Source: Streptomyces sp. ATexAB-D23
GTDB lineage: Bacteria > Actinomycetota > Actinomycetes > Streptomycetales > Streptomycetaceae
Reading direction: 5' to 3'
Assembly: GCF_000373645.1 (NCBI RefSeq)
Contig: NZ_KB892019.1
Span: forward strand, 51,641-115,640
Length of the DNA stretch: 64,000 bases
A model generated the notes under the pieces. That model saw only the letters and a program-made list of their open reading frames with translations, did no database searches and was not told the origin of the DNA. Positions 9,588 through 16,670 of this stretch are shown in pieces. Made by a program: the position numbers and the translations under genes. Each line of letters starts with the position of its first letter. Positions within the stretch are counted from its first letter, which is position 1.

Positions 9588-11186
9588 GTGATCACCGCTT
9601 CCGGCATCGAGCTGCGCGTCGGCGCCCGCCTGCTCATCGAATCCGCCACCTTCCGCATCGCCAAGGGCGACCGCATCGGCCTCGTCGGCCGCAACGGGGC
9701 GGGCAAGACCACCCTCACCAAGTGCCTCGCGGGCGAGGGCACCCCCGCCGCCGGCACCATCAGCCGCTCCGGCGAGGTCGGCTACCTCCCGCAGGACCCG
9801 CGCACCGGCGACCTCGACGTGCTGGCCAGGGACCGGGTCCTGTCCGCCCGCGGCCTCGACGAGATCCTGCGCAGGATGCGGGAGAACGAGGACCGGATGG
9901 CGAACGGCAAGGGCGCCACCCGCGAGAAGGCGATGAAGAAGTACGAGCGCCTGGAGACGGAGTTCCTCACCAAGGGCGGGTACGCCGCCGAGGCCGAGGC
10001 CGCCACCATCGCCGCCGCGCTCAGCCTGCCCGACCGTGTGCTCGGCCAGCCGCTGCACACCCTCTCGGGCGGTCAGCGCCGCCGCGTGGAGCTGGCCCGC
10101 ATCCTCTTCTCGGACGCCGACACCCTGCTCCTGGACGAGCCCACCAACCACCTCGACGCGGACTCCATCGTCTGGCTGCGCGACTACCTCAGGAACTACC
10201 GCGGCGGCTTCATCGTGATCTCCCACGACGAAGAACTGGTCGAGACGGTCGTCAACAAGGTCTTCTACCTCGACGCCAACCGCTCGCAGATCGACGTCTA
10301 CAACATGGGCTGGAAGCTCTACCAGCAGCAGCGCGAGGCCGATGAGAAGCGCCGCAAGCGCGAGCGGCAGAACGCCGAGAAGAAGGCCGCGACCCTCAAC
10401 GCGCAGGCCGACAAGATGCGCGCCAAGGCCACCAAGACCGTCGCCGCGCAGAACATGGCCAAGCGCGCCGACCGGCTGCTGTCCGGCCTGGAGAGCGTCC
10501 GGGTCGCCGACAAGGTCGCCAAGCTGCGCTTCCCCGACCCCTCGCCGTGCGGCAAGACGCCCCTGATGGCGGAGGGCCTGTCCAAGTCCTACGGGTCGCT
10601 GGAGATCTTCACCGACGTCGACCTCGCGATCGACAAGGGCTCCCGCGTCGTCATCCTCGGCCTCAACGGCGCCGGCAAGACGACCCTGCTCCGGCTCCTC
10701 GGCGGCGCCGAACAGCCCAACACCGGCCGGATCATCCAGGGCCACGGGCTCAAGCTCGGCTACTACGCCCAGGAGCACGAGACCCTGGACCCCGACCGCA
10801 CCGTCCTGGAGAACATGCGCTCCGCCGCGCCCGACCTCGACCTGGTCGCGGTCCGCAAGACGCTCGGCTCGTTCCTCTTCTCCGGTGACGACGTGGACAA
10901 GCCCGCCGGCGTGCTCTCCGGCGGTGAGAAGACCCGGCTGGCCCTGGCGACCCTGGTGGTCTCGTCGGCCAACGTCCTCCTGCTCGACGAGCCCACCAAC
11001 AACCTCGACCCGGCCAGCCGCGAGGAGATCCTCGGCGCGCTGCGCACGTACAAGGGCGCGGTCGTCCTCGTCACGCACGACGAGGGAGCCGTCGAGGCCC
11101 TCCAGCCCGAGCGGATCATCCTGCTCCCGGACGGGATCGAGGACCTGTGGGGTGCGGACTACCGGGACCTGGTCGCACTGGCCTGA
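9588..11186 (+). CDS. ABC-F family ATP-binding protein
   Basis: A 532-residue soluble protein with two ABC ATPase domains in one chain and no membrane segment, the hallmark of ABC-F translation factors. Domain 1 has Walker A GRNGAGKTT near residue 34, signature LSGGQRRR and Walker B LLLDEPTNHLD near residue 185. Domain 2 has GLNGAGKTT near residue 357, LSGGEKTR and LLLDEPTNNLD. The linker between them (about residues 240-310) is highly charged and helical (EKRRKRERQNAEKKAA), like the ribosome-reaching P-site tRNA interaction motif. It may be a housekeeping Uup/EttA-type factor or an antibiotic-resistance factor; the possible leader ORF upstream favours regulated resistance. It starts at GTG with a GGAG site. 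Confidence 0.9.
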   Translation: MITASGIELRVGARLLIESATFRIAKGDRIGLVGRNGAGKTTLTKCLAGEGTPAAGTISRSGEVGYLPQDPRTGDLDVLARDRVLSARGLDEILRRMRENEDRMANGKGATREKAMKKYERLETEFLTKGGYAAEAEAATIAAALSLPDRVLGQPLHTLSGGQRRRVELARILFSDADTLLLDEPTNHLDADSIVWLRDYLRNYRGGFIVISHDEELVETVVNKVFYLDANRSQIDVYNMGWKLYQQQREADEKRRKRERQNAEKKAATLNAQADKMRAKATKTVAAQNMAKRADRLLSGLESVRVADKVAKLRFPDPSPCGKTPLMAEGLSKSYGSLEIFTDVDLAIDKGSRVVILGLNGAGKTTLLRLLGGAEQPNTGRIIQGHGLKLGYYAQEHETLDPDRTVLENMRSAAPDLDLVAVRKTLGSFLFSGDDVDKPAGVLSGGEKTRLALATLVVSSANVLLLDEPTNNLDPASREEILGALRTYKGAVVLVTHDEGAVEALQPERIILLPDGIEDLWGADYRDLVALA

Positions 11187-11257
11187 TCCCCCGCACTGGA
11201 TCATTCGGCCTACACGTGATCCATCATCTGCGTGAGTACGTCTCGTACCTCGGCGCG

Positions 11258-11283
11258 GCGCCCGGCAGATAGCTGCCGGGCGC
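11258..11283 (+). terminator. hairpin terminator after the ABC-F gene
   Basis: Perfect 11-bp arms GCGCCCGGCAG and CTGCCGGGCGC around an ATAG loop, about 70 nt after the stop. Apart from this hairpin, the roughly 320-bp gap to 11506 shows only the good ribosome site of the next gene; I see nothing else in it. Confidence 0.65.
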
Positions 11284-11505
11284 AGTCATTTCGGCGGTCC
11301 TTCCCTTGCGGCCCCTGACCTGGACGTTCCTTCGGAGCGGCGCCCAGGAGGGCTTCCGCGGCCCGGTGGAATTCTGGATTCCGGTCGCTCCGGCGCGCTG
11401 CCGGGGCGTGAATCCGGTCGCAGAGACCTTGCCGAATGGGTGGCCAGGAAGCGCCCGAGGGGTGATCATGAGAGTCCAGAGCGCACTTCCCATGAGGAGG
11501 CACGG

Positions 11506-11727
11506 GTGGCCGAGACTCTGAAGAAGGGCAGCCGGGTGACCGGCGCCGCGCGCGACAAGCTCGCGGCAGACCTGAAGAAGAAGTACGACTCCGGTGCGAG
11601 CATCCGGGCGCTGGCCGAGGAAACGGGCCGCTCCTACGGATTCGTCCACCGGATGCTCAGCGAGTCCGGAGTGACGCTGCGCGGACGCGGCGGCGCTACA
11701 CGAGGCAAGAAGGCCGCGACGGCCTGA
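11506..11727 (+). CDS. small helix-turn-helix protein
   Basis: A 73-residue basic protein. Residues about 28-50 (GASIRALAEETGRSYGFVHRML) form a clear helix-turn-helix. A short glycine- and arginine-rich tail follows, ending with lysines that could contact DNA non-specifically. The GTG at 11506 is chosen because a strong GAGGAGG ribosome site ends 5 nt before it; a longer frame to 11440 lacks such a site. The family is common in Streptomyces, but its targets are not known to me. Confidence 0.85.
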   Translation: MAETLKKGSRVTGAARDKLAADLKKKYDSGASIRALAEETGRSYGFVHRMLSESGVTLRGRGGATRGKKAATA

Positions 11728-11791
11728 CGGCCGGCCGCGGTCCGGGGTGCGTCCCAGGACGGCTCCGGGGGCTCACCGGTTCCGGGTGCCG

Positions 11792-11823
11792 CCACCCGGT
11801 CGACCGTATGGTCGATCAGGTGG
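11792..11823. promoter_or_regulatory. 32-bp symmetric operator candidate before the enoyl-CoA hydratase gene
   Basis: Arms TCGACC/GGTCGA flank GTAT, and outside them a second symmetric pair CCACC/GGTGG sits 3 bp away on each side. The element ends 2 bp before a TACTGT -10-like hexamer (11825-11830), so it would cover the -35 region. The geometry suits a TetR- or MarR-type dimer. No matching regulator gene is adjacent. Confidence 0.5.
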
Positions 11824-11879
11824 TTACTGTTCAGTCACTTAGCTCCACGTGCTGACTGCACCCGATCCGGAGGCTCCCC

Positions 11880-12671
11880 ATGACCTCGCTCGACTCCGTG
11901 CTCGACAAGGATGGCGTACGACTCACCGTCGATGACGCGATAGCCACGGTGACCCTCACCAACCCGGCCAAGCGCAACGCTCAGTCCCCCGCTCTGTGGC
12001 GGGCGTTGACCGAGGCCGGACGGGCCCTGCCCGGCAGTGTGCGGGTCGTCGTGCTGCGCGGCGAAGGCGTGTCGTTCTCCGCCGGGCTCGACCGCCAGGC
12101 GTTCACCCCCGAGGGATTCGACGGCGAGCCGTCCTTCCTCGACATGGGGCGCGGCCCGGAGGCCGAGCTCGACGCGCTGATCGCCGGGTACCAGGAGGCG
12201 TTCACCTGGTGGCGCCGCAACGACCTCGTGTCGATCGCGGCCGTCCAGGGCCACGCCATCGGCGCGGGCTTCCAGCTCGCCCTCTCCTGCGACCTGCGCA
12301 TCGTCGCCGACGACGTGCAGTTCGCCATGCGCGAGACGAGCCTCGGGCTGGTGCCCGACCTCACCGGCACGCACCCCCTCGTCCACCTCGTGGGCTACGC
12401 GCGCGCGCTCGAAATCTGCGCCACCGGCCGCTACGTCCACGCCGCCGAGGCCGAGCGCACCGGCCTGGCCAACCTCGTCGTGCCCGCCGCCGAGCTCGAA
12501 GGCGCCGCCCGCGACCTGGCCGGCGCCCTGCTGGCCGCCCCGCGCGACGCCGTCATCGAGACCAAGGCGCTGCTGGGCGGGGCCGTCTCGCGCACGTACG
12601 ACGAGCAGCGCGCCGCCGAGCGGGCCGCGCAGGGCCGCCGGCTCCGCGACCTGGCGGGTGCCCTCGACTGA
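11880..12671 (+). CDS. enoyl-CoA hydratase/isomerase family protein
   Basis: A 263-residue crotonase-fold protein acting on a CoA thioester, probably in fatty-acid or amino-acid breakdown. Family features are ATVTLTNPAKRNAQS near residues 21-35, the first oxyanion segment LRGEGVSFSAGLDRQ near residue 58, and the second, GHAIGAGFQLALSCDLRI, near residues 124-141. A glutamate in FAMRETSLGLVPD lies where hydratases keep one catalytic acid, but the other conserved Glu is not evident, so isomerase or hydrolase activity is possible. The ATG has a GGAGG site. The symmetric operator upstream suggests inducible control. Confidence 0.86.
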   Translation: MTSLDSVLDKDGVRLTVDDAIATVTLTNPAKRNAQSPALWRALTEAGRALPGSVRVVVLRGEGVSFSAGLDRQAFTPEGFDGEPSFLDMGRGPEAELDALIAGYQEAFTWWRRNDLVSIAAVQGHAIGAGFQLALSCDLRIVADDVQFAMRETSLGLVPDLTGTHPLVHLVGYARALEICATGRYVHAAEAERTGLANLVVPAAELEGAARDLAGALLAAPRDAVIETKALLGGAVSRTYDEQRAAERAAQGRRLRDLAGALD

Positions 12672-12716
12672 GACATGTCCCGGGAGCACCGGCCGGCCGG
12701 ACGCGGTACGCCTCCG

Positions 12717-13427
12717 TCAGCCGGCCGGGTCCTCCCCGGTCACCGCCGTGACCAGCACCGCGACCGGCGGGCGCCCCTCGACCGCGTCCGCCACCGCCTC
12801 CCGTACCGCCAGCGCCACGTCGAGCGCCCGGTGACCGCTCTGCGTCGCCAGCTCGACCCGTACCTGATCCGCACCCGTGTGCACCGCGTCGCCCAGCACA
12901 CCGGTCAACGCCGCCACACCGCTCACCCCTTCGGCCGCACGCCCCGCCGCGTCTTCCGCAGGCGCCGGGCGCACCTCCACGGGCTCCGGTTCGACCCGTT
13001 CGGCCGAGGCGTCGAGCAGGCCGGTCACCCGCAGGTCCACCTCGGCGACCACCAGACCGAGCCGCCGCGCGGCAGCCGAGAGAAGGGCCGCGCGCAGTGC
13101 GTCGGCGGCTGCGGGCAGGGGCTGGTCGGCCGTCGCGGTCATCGTCGCCTCGATTCGTAGAGGACCCGGCGGCAGCGCGCTCGGGGGTGGGGGCACCTGG
13201 GCGGCGGGCGCCGATTCCGGGTCGGCCACGGAGATCCGCAGCTCACCGATGACCGGTCCGGGCGCCGGACCGCTCACCGCCTGCCGCAGCACCGCGGCGG
13301 CGGCCCGCTCCGAGATCCAGGCGCCGTCCGCCGGACCGCCCAGAGGGAGCAGCCGGCCCAGAGAGAGCCGTTGCCGTACCGCAGCCGTCCACGCATGGGC
13401 CCTGTTCGGGCTGTCAGCCGTCGTCAT
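12717..13427 (-). CDS. uncharacterised protein divergent from the Asp23 cluster
   Basis: A 236-residue soluble protein rich in Ala, Pro and Val. It seems built of two related halves: each has a segment like GPLRIEATMTATADQPL or RVELATQSGHRALDVAL followed by a helix (ADALRAALLSAAARRLGL, ALAVREAVADAVEG). The pattern of a beta strand then an amphipathic helix resembles the Asp23 fold of the neighbouring genes, so a distant Asp23-like domain is possible. I chose the ATG at 13427. It shares a 93-bp divergent promoter region with the Asp23 operon, which argues for a joint role. Confidence 0.7.
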   Translation of the reverse strand: MTTADSPNRAHAWTAAVRQRLSLGRLLPLGGPADGAWISERAAAAVLRQAVSGPAPGPVIGELRISVADPESAPAAQVPPPPSALPPGPLRIEATMTATADQPLPAAADALRAALLSAAARRLGLVVAEVDLRVTGLLDASAERVEPEPVEVRPAPAEDAAGRAAEGVSGVAALTGVLGDAVHTGADQVRVELATQSGHRALDVALAVREAVADAVEGRPPVAVLVTAVTGEDPAG

Positions 13428-13520
13428 GGCCACCAGACTGCCGCATCCACGGCGCGAGTCGGGGCAAGCGCACTTAATGTGTGCAAGGAAGTCAAACCTC
13501 CTCCGAAGGGAAGAACGGCG

Positions 13521-14003
13521 ATGACCGAGACCCCACAGCGGAACCGGCCCGAGAACCCCGACAACAACGGTTCCGGCGGCAGCAGCCTGACCAAGCGTGG
13601 TGGAGGGGACCCCGGCGGCCGCGGCCGTACCACGATCGCCGACGGAGTCGTCGAGAAGATCGCCGGAATGGCGGCCCGTGACGTCTTCGGGGTGCACGCG
13701 ATGGGCAGCGGCCTGTCCCGGACCTTCGGCGCGGTCCGCGACCGGGTCCCCGGCGGCACCAAGTCGGTCACCCGCGGGGTCAAGGCCGAGGTCGGCGAGT
13801 CCCAGACCGCCCTGGACCTGGAGATCGTCGTGGACTACGGCGTGTCGATCGCCGATGTCGCCCGCGATGTACGGGAGAACGTGATCTCGGCCGTCGAGCG
13901 CATGACGGGCCTTGAGGTCGTCGAGGTGAACATCGCGGTCAGCGACGTGAAGCTGCCCGACGAGGACGACGATGACGACGATTCCGAGTCGCGCGTCCAG
14001 TAG
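13521..14003 (+). CDS. Asp23/Gls24 family envelope stress protein
   Basis: A 160-residue Asp23 protein. The domain covers about residues 35-145: TTIADGVVEKIAGMAARDVFGV, then a positively charged insert, then LEIVVDYGVSIADVARDVRENV and MTGLEVVEVNIAVSDVKL. In Staphylococcus aureus, Asp23 is held at the membrane by AmaP and affects envelope stress, and an AmaP homologue is encoded four genes downstream. A disordered N-terminus and a run of acidic residues (DEDDDDDDSE) at the C-terminus are unusual charge features. The ribosome site is GAAGGGAAG. First gene of a five-gene operon. Confidence 0.92.
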   Translation: MTETPQRNRPENPDNNGSGGSSLTKRGGGDPGGRGRTTIADGVVEKIAGMAARDVFGVHAMGSGLSRTFGAVRDRVPGGTKSVTRGVKAEVGESQTALDLEIVVDYGVSIADVARDVRENVISAVERMTGLEVVEVNIAVSDVKLPDEDDDDDDSESRVQ

Positions 14004-14035
14004 CCCATGCGCCCACAGCAGTTGAGGAGCACACG

Positions 14036-14227
14036 ATGAGCATGGCTGTGGTCGGCCTGTTGGCCGGCATGGCGCTCGGGTTCGCCGGGTACTTCGGCGG
14101 GTTCGGAGCCTTCCTGTTGGTGGCGGCCCTCGGGGCGATCGGCTTCATCGCCGGCCGGTTCCTCGACGGTGACCTGGAACCCGGCGACTTCTTCCGGAGT
14201 CGCGAGCGCGGCGACCGACGGCGGTGA
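14036..14227 (+). CDS. small DUF2273-like membrane protein
   Basis: A 63-residue protein with two closely spaced hydrophobic segments, residues about 4-22 and 24-43, and a charged tail GDLEPGDFFRSRERGDRRR. Small proteins of this type (DUF2273) regularly accompany Asp23 and AmaP. Its TGA overlaps the GTG start of the next gene, so the two are coupled. Confidence 0.82.
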   Translation: MSMAVVGLLAGMALGFAGYFGGFGAFLLVAALGAIGFIAGRFLDGDLEPGDFFRSRERGDRRR

Positions 14228-14586
14228 CGGCGTTGTCGGGGGCGAGCGGCCCGGTCGAGGCGGGGCAACGGGGAGAGACACGGATCGCCGACCGGGTGGT
14301 CGCGAAGATCGCCGCGCAGGCGGCGAAGGAGGCGGTCGACACGCCGCCCGATGACGCGGCGACGCCGCGCGCCACGGTCACCGTGCACCGTGACACCGCC
14401 CGCGTACGGGTGAGTCTGGAGCTGGGATACCCCGGCGACATCGGCCGGCAGTGCGGTGCCGTGCGTCGGCGGGTCACCGAGCGGGTAAAGGCGTTGGCGG
14501 GGATGGAGGTGCCCGAAGTGGCCGTACAGGTCGAACGCCTGCACCCCTCAGGAGCGAGCCTCGCGGCACAGGGGAGGATCCGATGA
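14224..14586 (+). CDS. second Asp23/Gls24 family protein
   Basis: A 120-residue paralogue of the first Asp23 protein. The core TRIADRVVAKIAAQAAKEAV near residue 19 and the later VRVSLELGYPGDI and VPEVAVQVERLHP correspond to the Asp23 strands and helices. The acidic tail is missing. It is coupled on both sides: GTGA overlap with the small membrane gene and ATGA with the next. Two Asp23 proteins in one operon suggest a hetero-oligomer. Confidence 0.85.
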   Translation: MTALSGASGPVEAGQRGETRIADRVVAKIAAQAAKEAVDTPPDDAATPRATVTVHRDTARVRVSLELGYPGDIGRQCGAVRRRVTERVKALAGMEVPEVAVQVERLHPSGASLAAQGRIR

Positions 14587-15269
14587 CCGAGCCCCATGAC
14601 CCGGACGACGGCACGCGGCGCCCGTCCCCCGACGGCGCGGTGGAACACGGCGACGTCCTCGCACTCGACCAGTCCGCCTCGTCCGCGGCGTACGACCCCG
14701 CGCCCGGCAAGGAACGCACCGGAGGCCACGCCGGCCGCTTCTGGTCGGGCCGCCGCATCCCGGCGGGCATCGTCGCCCTGGTGACCCTCGGCGCCTGCGG
14801 TCTGCTCCTCTACGACGTGTCGGCGGTCCGCGCCGGCCATCCGGCGATGCAGTGGCGCCGCTCGCTGGCCGACGAACTCGCCCATCGGCGGCTCGACGAC
14901 GTCTGGGTGCTGACCGGCGCGTCCGTCGCCGCGGCCCTCGGCCTCTGGCTGCTGTTCCTCGCGCTGACCCCCGGGCTGCGCGACCTGCTTCCGATGCGCC
15001 GTGAACAGCCCGACGTGCGCGCCGCGCTCGACCGGACGGCGGCCGCCATGGTCCTGCGGGACCGGGCCGTCGAGGTCGCGGGTGTGCAGTCGGTCCGGGT
15101 CCGGATGGGCCGCGGCAAGGTGGGGGTGCGCGCCGTGTCGCACTTCCGTGAACTCGACGACGTACGGGCCGATCTGGACAACGCGCTCTCCACGGGCATC
15201 GGAGAGCTGGGACTCGCCAGGCAGCCGAGCCTGTCGGTCCATGTCCGCCGGCCGGCGAAGAAGGGGTGA
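14583..15269 (+). CDS. Asp23-cluster membrane protein (DUF6286-like)
   Basis: A 228-residue protein. After an acidic, disordered N-terminus of about 60 residues come two membrane segments, roughly residues 60-80 (IPAGIVALVTLGACGLLLYD) and 103-125 (LTGASVAAALGLWLLFLAL). A soluble C-terminal domain follows (AAMVLRDRAVEVAGVQSVRV, VSVHVRR-like ending). The C-terminal part resembles the AmaP soluble domain. The DUF6286 assignment is from memory. It overlaps both neighbours by 4 nt. Confidence 0.78.
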   Translation: MTEPHDPDDGTRRPSPDGAVEHGDVLALDQSASSAAYDPAPGKERTGGHAGRFWSGRRIPAGIVALVTLGACGLLLYDVSAVRAGHPAMQWRRSLADELAHRRLDDVWVLTGASVAAALGLWLLFLALTPGLRDLLPMRREQPDVRAALDRTAAAMVLRDRAVEVAGVQSVRVRMGRGKVGVRAVSHFRELDDVRADLDNALSTGIGELGLARQPSLSVHVRRPAKKG

Positions 15270-15853
15270 ACGGCGTGCTGAGGACCGTCAACCGGGTGCT
15301 GCTGGGCCTTGCCGGGCTGGTACTGATCTGTGTCGGCGGCGGCGTCCTGGCCGCCGCGACCGGTCTGTCCGTACCGTCCTGGTGGCCCTGGTACGGCAAA
15401 CACGATGTGCTGCTCAGCGAAGCGGACCGGGACCGCTGGCGCTCCGAGGGCTGGTGGTGGCCGACGGTGATCGCGGTCCTCGCCGTCCTCGTGGTCCTCG
15501 CCCTGTGGTGGCTGCTGGCCCAGCTGCGCCGCTCCCGGCTGTCCGAGGTGCTGGTGGACAGCGGCGACGGCGAAGGCGCCCTGCTGCGCGGCCGGGCCCT
15601 GGAGGGCGTGCTCGCCGCGGAGACGGGCGCCCTGGACGGGGTGTCCCGCGCCAATGTCACGCTGACCGGCAAGCGCAGCACCCCGGCCGCGAGGGTCCGG
15701 CTGCTGATGGAGCCGCACGCCGCGCCGGACGAGACCCTGGACCGGCTGAGCGACGAGGCACTGGCCCACGCCCGGAACTCCGCGGGCCTTGAGCGGCTGC
15801 CCGCCGAGGTGCGGCTGAAGGCCGTCAAGCACCGGGCCGAACGGGTCACCTGA
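15266..15853 (+). CDS. amaP: alkaline-shock-response membrane anchor protein AmaP
   Basis: A 195-residue protein with two membrane segments (about residues 8-31 and 67-88) and a C-terminal cytoplasmic domain. In Staphylococcus, AmaP recruits Asp23 to the membrane. The family pattern is a hairpin of two helices followed by a domain like VSRANVTLTGKRSTPAARVRL. It is the last gene of the Asp23 operon, translationally coupled by a GTGA overlap. The convergent SDR gene starts 57 bp beyond, so termination probably occurs in between. Confidence 0.85.
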   Translation: MNGVLRTVNRVLLGLAGLVLICVGGGVLAAATGLSVPSWWPWYGKHDVLLSEADRDRWRSEGWWWPTVIAVLAVLVVLALWWLLAQLRRSRLSEVLVDSGDGEGALLRGRALEGVLAAETGALDGVSRANVTLTGKRSTPAARVRLLMEPHAAPDETLDRLSDEALAHARNSAGLERLPAEVRLKAVKHRAERVT

Positions 15854-15910
15854 CGGACGGTGCGGCGGCGCGGGCTCCCGGCTGCGGCGCCCGCGCCGCA
15901 GCGCGCGGGC

Positions 15911-16666
15911 TCAGAAGCCGTGCCGGTACCCGCCGTCGACCGGCACCATGATGCCCGTCAGATACGAGGCGGCGGGGGAGAGCAGGAAGGCCGCGGTGCG
16001 GCCGAACTCCTCGGTGGTGCCGTAGCGGCGCAGCGGGATGCGCGCCTCGTTGGCGGTACGCGAGGCCTCCGCGTCGCCCGAGAGCGCGTCCAGCTCCCGC
16101 ACCCGGTCCGTGTCGATCCGGGCCGGCAGCAGCCCCACCACCCGGATGCCGCGCGGGCCGAGCTCGTCGGCCATCGACTTGGCGACCCCGGCCAGACCGG
16201 GGCGCAGCCCGTTGGAGATGGTCAGCCCGCCGATCGGCTCGTGGACGGAGCCGGAGAGCACGAAGCCGATGACACCGCCCTCGCCGAGCGCCGCCGCCGC
16301 CGACCTGGCCAGCCGTACCGCGCCGAGGAAGACCGAGTCGAAGGCGGACTGCCACTGCTCGTCGGTGTTGTCCGCGATGCCGCCGGGCGGCGGCCCGCCG
16401 ACGCTGATGAGGATGCCGTCGAGCCGGCCGAGCCCCTCCCGCGCGGCCGCCACCAGCCGCTCGGCCGACGCCGGGTCGGCGTTGTCGGCGGCGAGTCCGA
16501 CGGCGGACGGGCCCAGCTCGGCGGCGGCCGCCTCGGCGCGCCGCGCGTCCCGGCCGGTGATGATCACCTTCGCGCCGTCGGCCACCAGGGCGCGGGCGGT
16601 GGCGTAGCCGAGGCCGCGCGTCGCTCCGGTGACGATGTACACACGGTCCTTCAGTCCAAGATCCAT
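15911..16666 (-). CDS. SDR family oxidoreductase
   Basis: A 251-residue classical short-chain dehydrogenase. The NAD(P)-binding motif is TGATRGLGYA near residues 13-22. GRDARRAEA after beta-2 suggests NADP preference. The catalytic region is unusual: the usual Ser is in VLSGSVHEPIGGLTISNGLRPGLAG, but the Tyr of YxxxK is replaced (TISNGLRPG), so normal SDR chemistry is doubtful. The C-terminus VDGGYRHGF is family-like. It starts 4 nt after the stop of the GH15 gene and is probably in the same transcript. Confidence 0.83.
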   Translation of the reverse strand: MDLGLKDRVYIVTGATRGLGYATARALVADGAKVIITGRDARRAEAAAAELGPSAVGLAADNADPASAERLVAAAREGLGRLDGILISVGGPPPGGIADNTDEQWQSAFDSVFLGAVRLARSAAAALGEGGVIGFVLSGSVHEPIGGLTISNGLRPGLAGVAKSMADELGPRGIRVVGLLPARIDTDRVRELDALSGDAEASRTANEARIPLRRYGTTEEFGRTAAFLLSPAASYLTGIMVPVDGGYRHGF

Positions 16667-16670
16667 GGCC

